A stretch of DNA of 64,000 nt from Mycobacterium colombiense CECT 3035 (GCF_002105755.1 NZ_CP020821.1:3906001-3970000), one strand, 5' to 3'. Shown: positions 44,954-54,280, numbered from the stretch's first letter. Notes: generated from the sequence alone by a model not told the origin. Program-made: numbers and translations.

Positions 44954-45915
44954 TGAACCTGCTGAGCGTATTTCGGTTCGAACAGCGTGCTCAGTGCGTT
45001 GCGGCCGGCGTCGTCCGATTTGATATCGCCGTCCGCCACGGCCAGCGGCTCCACCCTGGTCAGCACCGCGCGCAACCAGTCCCCCGGCACCGGATCGATG
45101 TCCAATGCCGTTCGCTGCAACTCCTCTTGGGCCACGCTCAGCGTCACCTTCGCCTGCGAGGCCAGCAATGCCGCCAGCTCGCCCGGATGCGTCTTTGCCC
45201 ACTTCCGGGCCTCCTCATAGGTGTTGACCACCAACTGGACGGAATCAGGGTGGGCGGCGATGAAGTCCTCGCGAGCGTTCAACACACCGCCGGAATTGAA
45301 ATCCGGGTTGTGGTAGATGATGCGAGACCCTTGTTGTTGAATCGTCTCCGCCATGAACGGGTCCAGTCCGGACCACGCGTCGACATCGCCGCGCTCGAGC
45401 GCGGTTTTGCCATCGGCGTGCTGCAGGTTCACGATCTCGATGTCGCCCGCCGAAAGTCCGGCCGTCGAAAGCGCTTGCAACAGAAAGAAGTACGGGTCCG
45501 TTCCCTTGGTGACGGCGACCTTCTTGCCCTTCAGGTCGGCCACGGAGTTGATCGGCGAGTTCTTGGCGACAACCAGCGCCGTCCACTCGCCCCTGGCGTA
45601 CACGTCGACGACCTTGATCGGTGTGCCGTTGGCCCGCGCCAGCAGTGCCGGCGACCCACCGGTCGAGCCGAGGTCCAGGGCTTTCGACCGCAGGCCCTCG
45701 TTGGCCTTGTTGCTGCCTTGCGAGAGCACCCAGGTGACGTTGTAGCCCTGCTTCTCGAGCAGGTGCTGGTCGCGTATCACCAGGCTCAACGGGTTGTAGT
45801 AGGCGTAGTCCAAGCGGAGGTCCTTGGTCGCCGTCGCGCCGCCGCTCGAACCGCAGGCGGACACCACGGTTATGGCCGCGACCGTGGCTGTCGCCGTCAA
45901 ATACCTTCTCTTCAT
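44950..45915 (-). CDS. ABC transporter substrate-binding lipoprotein, SsuA type
   Basis: 321 residues. Lipobox TVVSACGSS anchors it outside the membrane. Periplasmic-binding type 2 fold of aliphatic sulfonate/nitrate proteins, with LRLDYAYYNPLSLVIRDQ, DLGSTGGSPALLARANG and LKGKKVAVTKGTDPYFFLL. ATG at 45915 overlaps the ATPase stop by 4 bp. It delivers an organic sulfonate or similar anion to the permease downstream. The ligand cannot be told by eye. Confidence 0.88.
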   Translation of the reverse strand: MKRRYLTATATVAAITVVSACGSSGGATATKDLRLDYAYYNPLSLVIRDQHLLEKQGYNVTWVLSQGSNKANEGLRSKALDLGSTGGSPALLARANGTPIKVVDVYARGEWTALVVAKNSPINSVADLKGKKVAVTKGTDPYFFLLQALSTAGLSAGDIEIVNLQHADGKTALERGDVDAWSGLDPFMAETIQQQGSRIIYHNPDFNSGGVLNAREDFIAAHPDSVQLVVNTYEEARKWAKTHPGELAALLASQAKVTLSVAQEELQRTALDIDPVPGDWLRAVLTRVEPLAVADGDIKSDDAGRNALSTLFEPKYAQQVH

Positions 45916-46724
45916 GAGATTTTCGTCTCCTCCTCGACAGCGCACCGCAGGCTGTCACTGCTGCGTCGGGGGACGCCGAGTTCTTCCAACAGCCGATCGC
46001 GCAGCGCGGTGATACGCACATCGCCGCGCTCGCGCGGTTTGGGAATCGCGACGTCGAATTCGGCGGCGATGCCGGCGCCGCCCGCCGCGTCGGTGCGCAG
46101 GACCAGCACCCGGTCGGCGAGGATCACCGCCTCGTCCACGTCGTGGGTGACCAGCACGGTGGTGGTGCCGGCCTCCTGTTGCACCGTGTCGAGCAGGTCC
46201 TGCATCCGCAGTCGGGTCAGCGCGTCGAGGGCGGCCAGCGGCTCGTCGAGCAGCAGCACGCTGGGACGCCGGGCCAGCGCACGGGCCAGGCCCGCGCGTT
46301 GCGCCATCCCGCCGGACACCTGGCGCGGATAGTGATCGCGAAAGTTGGTCAAGCCGACGACATCGAGCCAATGCCGCACCGCCGCCGAACCTTTCGACCG
46401 CCCGGTGCCCGGCGTCAGGCCGAATTCGACGTTGGCCGACAACGACCGCCAGGGCAGCAGCCGGGGCTCTTGGAACACCACGGCGCAGCGCGGGTCGATC
46501 CCCCGGACGGCCTCGCCGTCGATCTCGATGCGGCCGCCGGTGGGACCGTCCAGACCGGCGATCAGCCGCAGCAGGGTCGACTTCCCGCTGCCCGACGACC
46601 CCAGTAATGCGACGACCTCGCCCGGCTCGATCTCGATGTCGACATCGCGCAGCACGGTGTGCGTTCCGAACGTGCGGCTGACGCGGCGCAGTGACACCCG
46701 CGCCGCGGGGTTGGTCGTTGTCAC
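45912..46724 (-). CDS. ABC transporter ATP-binding protein, SsuB type
   Basis: 270 residues. Walker A GSSGSGKST, Q-loop VVFQEPRLLPW, signature VSGGMAQR, Walker B VLLLDEP and H-loop VTHD are all intact. Of the sulfonate/nitrate/taurine import ATPase class. First gene of a three-gene operon (ATPase, binding protein, permease) joined by stop-start overlaps. GTG start at 46724. Confidence 0.92.
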   Translation of the reverse strand: MTTTNPAARVSLRRVSRTFGTHTVLRDVDIEIEPGEVVALLGSSGSGKSTLLRLIAGLDGPTGGRIEIDGEAVRGIDPRCAVVFQEPRLLPWRSLSANVEFGLTPGTGRSKGSAAVRHWLDVVGLTNFRDHYPRQVSGGMAQRAGLARALARRPSVLLLDEPLAALDALTRLRMQDLLDTVQQEAGTTTVLVTHDVDEAVILADRVLVLRTDAAGGAGIAAEFDVAIPKPRERGDVRITALRDRLLEELGVPRRSSDSLRCAVEEETKIS

Positions 46725-46789
46725 CCGCGCAGCCTAGGAACGTCCTGGCCCGGTCGCCAGGTTTGCGTTGACCATGATTCGAATGTGGC

Positions 46790-47905
46790 TCATTGCGCGC
46801 GAACGAATCCCGCGCCGACCGCCGGATTGGCGCCCGCATCGCGGAGCACCGCCGTTGCGGCATCCGGTTGAACCGCCCCATCGGGCAACGTGGCGGCTGG
46901 TATTGCCTTGATGCGGTACAGAAAGTCGGTAGCTGTCTTGATCAGGTCGGCGCTCTCACCGGTGGGTGCAAACGGAAGACGTAACCGAATCCCTTCGCCG
47001 CTGCCGCCTTGGTCGACGGGCCATCTGCGGTAGAGCGAGTCACGGAGGTCGGCTGGCGAATAGCCCTCCGTTTGGCTCTGCGCAATGCGCACGATCTCGT
47101 CGGCGTTGGCCGGGTCGGCGAGGTAGCGCTGTGCGTCGAGCTCCGCTTTCAGCCAGCTCTTGGCGATGTCGGGATGCTTGTCGGTGAATTCCTTGTCCAT
47201 CACCAGGAAGCCGCCGTCGTGTTGATCGTTAAATGCCCCACTCGCGACGCGTTTCGCCAAGCCGGCGTTGATCAATTTCGAGGGTACCGGTTCCCAGACG
47301 ATGGCGGCATCGATGGTGTGGTTCTGGAAGCTGGAGTTGATCACCTCGATGCTCTGGTTGAGGTAGGCGGCGGGCTTGATGCCCAGGGCACCGAAGGTGG
47401 CCTGGGCGATGCGGTCGGTGCAACTGCCCTGCGGAGTGGCGACGGTCTTGCCGTTGAACCAGGCGAGCGCGTCGCGTTGGTTGGCGAAATTCGGCGCGTC
47501 CGGCCGCACCAGGAACACGCCGCACTGGTCCTCCGAAAGCCCTAGCGTCGCAACGATTCGCAGGTCTCGAGTGCTGCGCTTGCTCACACCGACGATGGAC
47601 GGCATGTCACCCACATAGCCGATCTGCTGCTTGCCGGCCAGCAGCTGGCTCACCACGATCGAGCCCTGCAGGCCGACCTGAAAGTCGACGGTCGAGCCGC
47701 TTGGCAGGTATTTCTTCCAGAATTCCTTGCCCCGCATGACTACCCCGGACCATGCCTCGGTGTAGTACGGCTGGTAGCCGACGGTGAGGTGCACCGCCCC
47801 GCCGCCGGAGACGATGTCGTTGCCACCGATGTGGCCGACAGCGGCGCAGCCGACGGCGGTCAGCACCGTTGTCAGGGCAACGGCGAGAGTGTTTTTCAGT
47901 CGCAT
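46790..47905 (-). CDS. ABC transporter substrate-binding lipoprotein (second system)
   Basis: 371 residues. Signal with lipobox LTAVGCAAV; NMT1/SsuA-like fold with LTVGYQPYYTEAWSG, LLAGKQQIGYVGDMPSI and AAIVWEPVPSKL. It lies 16 bp after an ATPase gene and is the only binding protein for two permease-ATPase modules upstream. Sulfonate, taurine, nitrate or a thiamine-precursor-like ligand are all possible for this class. It closes a five-gene operon. Confidence 0.88.
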   Translation of the reverse strand: MRLKNTLAVALTTVLTAVGCAAVGHIGGNDIVSGGGAVHLTVGYQPYYTEAWSGVVMRGKEFWKKYLPSGSTVDFQVGLQGSIVVSQLLAGKQQIGYVGDMPSIVGVSKRSTRDLRIVATLGLSEDQCGVFLVRPDAPNFANQRDALAWFNGKTVATPQGSCTDRIAQATFGALGIKPAAYLNQSIEVINSSFQNHTIDAAIVWEPVPSKLINAGLAKRVASGAFNDQHDGGFLVMDKEFTDKHPDIAKSWLKAELDAQRYLADPANADEIVRIAQSQTEGYSPADLRDSLYRRWPVDQGGSGEGIRLRLPFAPTGESADLIKTATDFLYRIKAIPAATLPDGAVQPDAATAVLRDAGANPAVGAGFVRAQ

Positions 47906-47921
47906 TCGCGTCCTTCTGTCG

Positions 47922-48710
47922 TCAGCGGTGCTGAGCTATCGGGGGTCGTAGCAGGTCCATGGCGCGGTGTTTGATGTCTTGCAGGCGATCATCGTTCAGC
48001 AGATCCGTCCGCTGCCGGGGACGGGTCAGTTCGATAAGGAACTCCTCGCGTACCCGGGCGGGACGTCCCGTCATCACCAGCAATCGGTCCGCAAGCAGCA
48101 GCGCCTCATCGACATCGGTGGTGATGAACAGCACGGTGCGGCGCTGTTCGGCGAGGAGTTCGGCCGTGTACTCCTGCATCAGCTCGCGGGTCATGGCGTC
48201 CAGACCCCGAAACGGCTCGTCGAGTATCAGTACGGCGGGTTCATTGATCAACGCGCGGGCCAACTCGGCGCGGCGCCGCATGCCGCCGGAAAGCTCTGCG
48301 GGATAGCGGTTGCCGAAGTCGGCGAGCCCCACCCGGGCCAGGACCGCATCCGCTCGCTGTCGCGCCACGTCCCTGTCCTCGCCGCGCGCACGCGGCCCGA
48401 ACATGACGTTTTCGGCAGTCGTCAGCCAAGGCATCAGTGCGTTCTCCTGGAACAGCAGCAGGCGCTCGGCCGACGCCCCTCCGATTTCTTTGCCGTCGAG
48501 GGCGATGAGCCCGCTGGACGGACGGTGGTAGCCGGCCAGCAGGTAACCGATGGTCGTCTTGCCGCCACCGGACGGTCCGATCATCGCCACGATCTCGCCG
48601 GGCGCCACGCTGAACGAGCAGTCATCGACGACGTGGACGTCCTCACGACCTTTGCGGACGCGAAATGAGACGCGATCGAAGACGACCGCTCCGGCCCGAC
48701 CGCCTGTCAT
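47922..48710 (-). CDS. ABC transporter ATP-binding protein
   Basis: 262 residues. Walker A GPSGGGKTT, Q-loop LLFQENALMPW, signature LSGGMRRR, Walker B VLILDEP and a Thr-Asp-Val in place of the usual Thr-His-Asp of the H-loop (FITTDVDEAL). Loss of the H-loop His is unusual, as it is a key switch residue for hydrolysis. ATG at 48710 overlaps the permease stop by 4 bp; the much longer open frame upstream is a shadow of the permease gene. Confidence 0.9.
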   Translation of the reverse strand: MTGGRAGAVVFDRVSFRVRKGREDVHVVDDCSFSVAPGEIVAMIGPSGGGKTTIGYLLAGYHRPSSGLIALDGKEIGGASAERLLLFQENALMPWLTTAENVMFGPRARGEDRDVARQRADAVLARVGLADFGNRYPAELSGGMRRRAELARALINEPAVLILDEPFRGLDAMTRELMQEYTAELLAEQRRTVLFITTDVDEALLLADRLLVMTGRPARVREEFLIELTRPRQRTDLLNDDRLQDIKHRAMDLLRPPIAQHR

Positions 48711-49531
48711 GCCGCCACGCGCCGCCACGGCATGAGGCGGTCTCCCAGCATCCGCACCAGGCCACTCGACAGATAACCTGCGACACCCAGGCTGATCATC
48801 GCCACGACGACCCGCGGTAAGTTGTTGCCCTCGTAGGCATTCCACACCAGAAAGCCCAAGCCGCCGTCGCCGGATTGCTGGCCGCCGCCCGAAATCAGCT
48901 CCGCGGCGACGACCACCTCCCACGTGATGCCCATGCCGACGGCCGCCCCCGTCACCAGGGACGGCAGCAGCGCGGGAAGCAGCACCCGCCGGAAGACGTA
49001 CGAGCGGCTCGCGCCCATCGACCGCGCGGCCAGCATGTGCCTGCGGTCGATTTGTTCGGCTCCGCCGACGGTGTTCAGCACGATCGGAAACAGTGCGCCG
49101 AGGAAGGTCACGAAGGTGATGGACAGCTCCTGTGTCGGCCAGAAGATGATGGCGATCGGCACCCAGGCCAATGGCGGTATCGGCCTCAGCGATTCGAAGA
49201 CCGGAAACACCACGCGGTTGAACCATGGACGGGTCGCCATGAGCAGCCCCAACGTTCCGCCCACCAGCAGCGCCACGGCGAAGCCCGCCAGCACGCGCTG
49301 GAAGGACAGCGACCAGCTGTTCCAATATCCAGGCTTGGCAACGAGTTTCGTGAAGTCGAGGGCGACGGCCGAGGGTGGGGGAAGCTGCCCCACCACGGGC
49401 AGATTGATGCCGGTCCAGCCGCCGAGCCGAGTGGCCAGCTCCCAGACGCCGGCGAAGACGACGATGCCGATCACTCCGCGCCTCAGCGCGGAGGTGTCCG
49501 CATCGTCTCCGCGTCGTAACAGGGTGGTCAT
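48707..49531 (-). CDS. ABC transporter permease
   Basis: 274 residues, six hydrophobic helices with a SsuC/TauC-like EAA loop (LAARSMGASRSYVFRRVLLPALLPSLVTG). Pairs with one of the two ATPases; overlap with both neighbours by 4 bp shows tight coupling. Part of the five-gene two-module import operon. Confidence 0.9.
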   Translation of the reverse strand: MTTLLRRGDDADTSALRRGVIGIVVFAGVWELATRLGGWTGINLPVVGQLPPPSAVALDFTKLVAKPGYWNSWSLSFQRVLAGFAVALLVGGTLGLLMATRPWFNRVVFPVFESLRPIPPLAWVPIAIIFWPTQELSITFVTFLGALFPIVLNTVGGAEQIDRRHMLAARSMGASRSYVFRRVLLPALLPSLVTGAAVGMGITWEVVVAAELISGGGQQSGDGGLGFLVWNAYEGNNLPRVVVAMISLGVAGYLSSGLVRMLGDRLMPWRRVAA

Positions 49532-50355
49532 TGCACCATCTCTCGCTCGCCCGCGTCGAACGCACGCTTGGCTTCGTCGCGGACCGCCTCGGAGACGTCG
49601 GCGACGAGTTCACGAAAGTAGGGTGCGGTGATCAAGCTGCGGGCTCGCGGCCGGTCGAGGTCGACGTTGATCGTGGCCTTGGTCCCACCGGGACGAGTCG
49701 TCATGACGGTGACACGAGTGCCCAGGTAGACGGCTTCCTCGATGTCGTGGGTGATGAAAAGCACTGTTACCGCTGACTTGTCGTAGATCTCTAACAGCGC
49801 ATCATGCATCGCGGATCGCGAAATCGCGTCCATTCCCCGAAACGGCTCGTCGAGCAGCAGCACGGTCGGCTCCATGACGAGCGCTCGCAGAATCTCGACG
49901 CGGCGCTGGATGCCGCTGGACAATTCGCCGGGGTAGCTGCGCGCTACGTCGCCCAGACCGACGTCGCGCAGCCGTTCGATGGCGACCTCCGCCGCATCGC
50001 GGCGGCTCAGGCGCCGCTGTGCCACCAGCCCGTAGCTCACGTTGTCGGCAACGGTGAACCACGGGAACAAGGTGCTGTCCTGGAAAACCACCACCCGGTC
50101 GGGGCCTATCGCCGCGGTGGGCCGCGTTGGGCCGCAGAGCAATTGACCGTCCAGGTCGATCCGGCCCGACGTGATGTCGGTGAATCCGGCGATCGCCCCG
50201 AGCAGGGTGCTCTTTCCGCACCCCGAAGGCCCGACGATGACGTGCAGTTCACCCGCAGCGATGTCGAGACTGAAATCCTGCACCGCGACCACCGGGTTAT
50301 CCGTCGTCCGGTACGCCTTCCCGACAGCGCTCAGGACGAGGTTTCCCCCGGTCAT
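49528..50355 (-). CDS. ABC transporter ATP-binding protein
   Basis: 275 residues. Walker A GPSGCGKST, Q-loop VVFQDSTLFPW, an altered signature (LSSGIQRR in place of LSGGQ), Walker B VLLLDEP and intact H-loop ITHD. In contrast to the partner ATPase of the operon it retains the His. The two could form an asymmetric dimer, one site with altered signature and one with missing H-loop His. Overlaps the permease genes on both sides by 4 bp. Confidence 0.9.
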   Translation of the reverse strand: MTGGNLVLSAVGKAYRTTDNPVVAVQDFSLDIAAGELHVIVGPSGCGKSTLLGAIAGFTDITSGRIDLDGQLLCGPTRPTAAIGPDRVVVFQDSTLFPWFTVADNVSYGLVAQRRLSRRDAAEVAIERLRDVGLGDVARSYPGELSSGIQRRVEILRALVMEPTVLLLDEPFRGMDAISRSAMHDALLEIYDKSAVTVLFITHDIEEAVYLGTRVTVMTTRPGGTKATINVDLDRPRARSLITAPYFRELVADVSEAVRDEAKRAFDAGEREMVQ

Positions 50356-51221
50356 GATCGGATGCCCCGCACCCGGTACGCCATCAACCGGTCACCGAGC
50401 AGGCGGATCAAAGCGCTGCTGGCATAGCCGATCACACCGAGGGTGATCATCGCGATCACGATCGTCGGGTAGCGCGTGGTGGTATACGAAGCATTGATGA
50501 GGTAGCCGAGGCCGAACTGGCCGGCGATCATCTCCCCCGCGACCAGCGAGAACCACGCGACACCCATGCCGATCTGCAGGCCGGTGAAGATGTAGGGCAG
50601 TGCTCCCGGAATCACCACCGTGCGTAGCACCTCGCGGGAACCGGCGCCCAGACAGCGCGCCGCCCTGATCAGGTTCGGGTCGATGGAGCGCACTCCGAGC
50701 AACGTGTTCAACGTGACGGCGTAGAACGCGGCCAGGTACGTGAGAAAGATGACCGAGCCCTCCCTGCTGTGAAACATCAGCATTGCCAAGGGAACCCACG
50801 CGAGGATGGGGATGGGCCGGATCAACTCGAAGACACGAAAGGCGTATTGGCGGAACGGCGACGACCAGCCCAGCAGCAGGCCGAGCGGGATCCCCGTGAT
50901 CAACGCCGCCGCGAAGGCGAGGGCGACGCGCTGAACGCTTGCCCAGATGTGCTCGTAATAGGACGACGTGAATAGTGATGTGCCGTAGGCCGGATTCGGG
51001 TTGAGCCATTCCCGGATCACCTCGCTCGGACCGGGTAGGCCACGAAACCTCGGTAACGCAAGGACGTCCACGCTCAGATACCAACCGCCGACGAACAGGG
51101 CGAAACCGAGCAGGGCGAGCGGCAAGCCGGGCGACAGGATCCGGCGGCGTTTCGGCAACGTGGCGGCGGCGGTTCTGCGCGGGGCCCTCAGGGGGATCGA
51201 CTCGGTAGAAAGGGCGCTCAC
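50352..51221 (-). CDS. ABC transporter permease
   Basis: 289 residues. A basic N-terminal tail (RAPRRTAAATLPKRRR) is followed by six membrane helices and the permease loop RAARCLGAGSREVLRTVVIPGALPYIFTG. First gene of the five-gene import operon. GTG start at 51221 is preceded by an AAAGG site; two tiny reading frames lie just upstream. Confidence 0.9.
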   Translation of the reverse strand: MSALSTESIPLRAPRRTAAATLPKRRRILSPGLPLALLGFALFVGGWYLSVDVLALPRFRGLPGPSEVIREWLNPNPAYGTSLFTSSYYEHIWASVQRVALAFAAALITGIPLGLLLGWSSPFRQYAFRVFELIRPIPILAWVPLAMLMFHSREGSVIFLTYLAAFYAVTLNTLLGVRSIDPNLIRAARCLGAGSREVLRTVVIPGALPYIFTGLQIGMGVAWFSLVAGEMIAGQFGLGYLINASYTTTRYPTIVIAMITLGVIGYASSALIRLLGDRLMAYRVRGIRS

Positions 51222-51232
51222 GAGCTACCTTT

Positions 51233-51318
51233 CTAGGAGGACAGAGGCCCCGCAGCGGGAGTCATCAGCAAGTGACTCGATCGGGCCGCACGGGCGTGCT
51301 GGGACAAATCGGTGTCAT
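51233..51318 (-). other. Two tiny coupled leader reading frames upstream of ABC operon
   Basis: A 17-codon frame (51318-51265) starts with ATG and ends Thr-Cys-stop; it contains two Cys. Its TGA overlaps an ATG (TGATG) that opens a 10-codon frame ending at 51233, 12 bases before the permease start. Such small Cys-containing frames before sulfur-acquisition genes act as attenuators in other mycobacteria; whether they are translated here is not shown. No good ribosome site is seen for the first frame. Confidence 0.3.
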
Positions 51319-51462
51319 TTTTTCCGCACTGCTGTCGCGGTGCAAGAATATGGATCGCCTTGACCCGAACTGCGCCACCGCAGGGACGGTCCTGTGCTCC
51401 ATCACAAACGCAGGCAGCCGGCTCCCGATCGGGAACCGGCTGCGCGCCGTTTGCAGCCGCGG

Positions 51463-51741
51463 TCAGCCGTGCGGTGCCTCGGAGATCTTGGTGTCGGGCT
51501 TGCCGAGCGTCTGGCAGTAGGTCATCGCCGAGAGCCGCGTCGCGGAAATCTCCACATTGGTCGGGTCGGTGCCGCTCTTGTCTTTGAGCATCTTGCTGAC
51601 TTCGTCGTTCTGCTTCTTCTCGTCCTGAGTGGTGAAATCTTTGCACTTCGTGTCGCCGCCGGTGTTGATGACCTGTGAGGCCGAACAGGCGCTGGACAGC
51701 AAGACGGAGATCGCGATCGCGGCTGCCGCAATGTACTTCAT
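51463..51741 (-). CDS. Small lipoprotein, possibly HdeA-like
   Basis: 92 residues. Signal peptide with lipobox LLSSAC, then a short mature helical protein with two further cysteines (in KCKDFTTQDEKK and MTYCQTL) spaced as in HdeA/HdeB acid-stress chaperones. The family assignment is a resemblance only. ATG at 51741 is used since the GGAAGG site is 7 bases away; an ATG directly before it is also possible. Probably monocistronic. Confidence 0.7.
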   Translation of the reverse strand: MKYIAAAAIAISVLLSSACSASQVINTGGDTKCKDFTTQDEKKQNDEVSKMLKDKSGTDPTNVEISATRLSAMTYCQTLGKPDTKISEAPHG

Positions 51742-51993
51742 CATTTGCCTTCCTGGGTGCGAGTAGTGGTATCAGTACACCAAATCGCCTGATTTCAAAC
51801 TCCACGCGACGTCCGAACCGGCGTCCGCCGTGTTTGCAGGCGCACGTCGAAGGCGAAATTCAGATGACGCCGGCGCGTCCAAAGGGTGCAATTGCCTCCG
51901 GTGGGAATAACCGCCCAGGCGACATCGCGTTCTACCATCGTCGGTCGGTCGATCGCGCGCCCTGCTGTGGGTTTGGAAAAGGAGAGGAGATCG

Positions 51994-53220
51994 GTGACCT
52001 CGTCGAATGTGCGCACCGGCCACCGCGACGGTGCCCGGCCGCGGCGCGCGGCGGCAAGGACCCAGGCGCTGTTCGTCAGCGTGTTGACGCTGCTGTTGGC
52101 CACCGGCTGGGTGGCCAACCACTTCGTCGGGTTGATGCCGGTGATCAGCGACGCCGAGCACCTCGGCACCGCCACGCTCGACGGGATCTTCGGCATTTAC
52201 GCGCTGGGCCTGCTGCCCGGCTTGCTCGTCGGCGGACGCGTGTCGGACGCGCTCGGGCGCCGGTCGGTGGCGCTGGCGGGTTCGTCGGCCGCCGTGCTGG
52301 GGACGGCGGTGATGCTGCTGTCCCAGCACGCGGGCGCTCTGCTGCTGGGCCGCCTGATCGTCGGGATCGGTGTGGGCCTGGCCATCAGCTCGTGCACCGC
52401 ATGGGCCTCGGATCTGCGAGGCCCCGCGGGCGCCGCGACCGCCGGAGCGGTGCTGACGGCCGGCTTCGCCCTCGGGCCCTTCGCCGGGGGGATCATCGTG
52501 TGGGCCGGGCGGTCCGGCGTCCGGGTGTCGTTCGCTGTCGCCGCCGCCATTGTGGTGCTGGCGACGTTGGCCGTCGCCGCGACGGCGCGGCGCGCCGAAG
52601 GGAGCGGGCCGGCGACGCGATACGACTCAGAACGCACGGCACCGGCCGCCCCGGCGGCGCATGGATTCGGCCGGGCCCTGAGTTGGGCCATGCCACTCGC
52701 ACCATGGGTATACGCCTCGGCGACACTGGGATTCGTCACCATCCCCACCCGGCTGCACACCGCGCTCGCGGCCCCGATGGCGGCGGGCACGGCCACGCTG
52801 ATCGTCAACGGCGTCAGCGGTGCCGTCCAGATACTTGCCCGCGCGCTGCGCTGGGGCCCGCAGGCCGGCACCGCGGGCGCGGTGCTGGCCGCGCTCGGCT
52901 ATGCGACGGCCGCGATCGCGCCGCCGGCGCTGACCCCCGCGCTGGGCCTGCCGCTGTTGCTTGTGCTCGGCTGCGCGTCAGGGCTGTGCCTGCGCGAAGG
53001 ACTGATCGACCTGGAGGCCGCCGCGCCACCGCACCTGCGCGGCGCGCTGACCGGAGTCTTCTACGTCGTCACCTACGTCGGCTTCGCGCTGCCGCTGGTC
53101 CTTGCCACCGTCGGGTCCGCGGCCTCGGTGGCGATCCTGTCCGTGATGGCGGTGCTGGCCGCGGTCACGGCGGCCGCCAGGGCGGTGCGGTTACGGCGAG
53201 ACAGCCACCGGCAGGACTGA
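51994..53220 (+). CDS. MFS transporter
   Basis: 408 residues with about twelve membrane helices. The loop GGRVSDALGRRSVAL between helices 2 and 3 is the MFS signature. A longer charged loop (about residues 205-230) separates the two halves. Exporter of a small molecule is likely, but no substrate can be named. GTG start at 51994 chosen for its GGAGAGGAGA site; a longer frame begins at 51886. Divergent from the small lipoprotein. Confidence 0.87.
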   Translation: MTSSNVRTGHRDGARPRRAAARTQALFVSVLTLLLATGWVANHFVGLMPVISDAEHLGTATLDGIFGIYALGLLPGLLVGGRVSDALGRRSVALAGSSAAVLGTAVMLLSQHAGALLLGRLIVGIGVGLAISSCTAWASDLRGPAGAATAGAVLTAGFALGPFAGGIIVWAGRSGVRVSFAVAAAIVVLATLAVAATARRAEGSGPATRYDSERTAPAAPAAHGFGRALSWAMPLAPWVYASATLGFVTIPTRLHTALAAPMAAGTATLIVNGVSGAVQILARALRWGPQAGTAGAVLAALGYATAAIAPPALTPALGLPLLLVLGCASGLCLREGLIDLEAAAPPHLRGALTGVFYVVTYVGFALPLVLATVGSAASVAILSVMAVLAAVTAAARAVRLRRDSHRQD

Positions 53221-53242
53221 TCGGCCCGCTCGGCGGTGGTGG

Positions 53243-54280
53243 TCAAACCAGTTGGCGCAACGTCTCGATCAGCTTGATCCGCTCAGCCGTCGTGGACGCG
53301 ATGGGAGACACGTTGAGGGTGGTCACCCCCGCCTCGCGGAACGCCGCCACGCGTTCCCTGACGAATTCGCGGGTACCGATCAGGTTGACGTCTCGCACCA
53401 GCTCGTCGGGCACCACCTTGGCGGCACCGTCTTTGTCACCGGCCAGGTAGAGCTCTTGGATCCGGTCGGCCTGGGGTCCGTAGCCGTATTTCGTGGCCAG
53501 CGCGTGGTAGAAATTCTTGCCCTTGGCGCCCATTCCGCCGATGTACAGCGCCAGGTGCGGTTTGACGAATTCCCTTAGTGGCTCGACGTTTTCACCGATC
53601 GCCAGCACGGGGCCGGCATAGATGTCGAGTTCACCCAGGGCCGGGTCGCGCTTGGCCCGGCCGGCCGTCAGGGCATCCCCCCAGACATCCTGCGCCTTCT
53701 CGGGCAGGTAGAAGATCGGCTGCCAGCCTTCGGCGATCTCGGCCGCCAGTTCGACATTCTTCGGTCCCAGCGCGGCCACCAGTATCGGAATGCGCTCGCG
53801 GACAGGCTGATTGATCAGCTTCAGCGGCTTACCGAGCCCGGTGCCCCGGTCGGCGGGCAGCGGGATCGTGTAGTGCTTGCCCTGGTGTTGCACGGTCTCG
53901 CGCCGCCACACCTGGCGGCAGATGTCGATGACCTCACGGGTGCGGCCGATCGGAGCGTCGTAGGGAACACCGTGAAAGCCCTCGATGACCTGCGGGCCCG
54001 ACGCGCCCAGGCCGAGGGTGAACCGGCCGTCGGACACATAGTCCAGGCCCGCCGCGGTCATCGCGGTCAGTGTGGGTGTTCGGGTGTACAGCTGCAGGAT
54101 GCCCGAGGCCAACCCGACGCGGTCGGTGCTCGCGGCCAGGTAGCCCAGCGCGCTCACTGCGTCGAACGAATACGCCTCGGGGACAAAGACGATGTCCAGT
54201 CCGGCACGTTCCAGGTCGGCGACCTCGGCGGCCACGTCCTTGAACCCGCCCGCGTAATTGATGCTCAGTCCGATCCGCAT
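53243..54280 (-). CDS. LLM-class F420-dependent oxidoreductase (Rv3520c-like)
   Basis: 345 residues of luciferase-like fold: MRIGLSINYAGG at the start, FVPEAYSFDAVSALGYLAA, GRFTLGLGASGPQVIEGFHG and PILVAALGPKNVELAAE. These match the F420-dependent mycobacterial subgroup typified by Rv3520c. The SnoaL-like gene lies 11 bp upstream, so the two are probably co-transcribed and may act on the same substrate, perhaps under the PadR regulator beyond. Confidence 0.9.
   Translation of the reverse strand: MRIGLSINYAGGFKDVAAEVADLERAGLDIVFVPEAYSFDAVSALGYLAASTDRVGLASGILQLYTRTPTLTAMTAAGLDYVSDGRFTLGLGASGPQVIEGFHGVPYDAPIGRTREVIDICRQVWRRETVQHQGKHYTIPLPADRGTGLGKPLKLINQPVRERIPILVAALGPKNVELAAEIAEGWQPIFYLPEKAQDVWGDALTAGRAKRDPALGELDIYAGPVLAIGENVEPLREFVKPHLALYIGGMGAKGKNFYHALATKYGYGPQADRIQELYLAGDKDGAAKVVPDELVRDVNLIGTREFVRERVAAFREAGVTTLNVSPIASTTAERIKLIETLRQLV

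Noticed and set aside
47922..49613. 563-codon minus-strand frame as a fused ABC protein
   Set aside because: The first 300 codons are a shadow of the permease gene; the ATPase begins at the ATG at 48710 with a 4-bp overlap.
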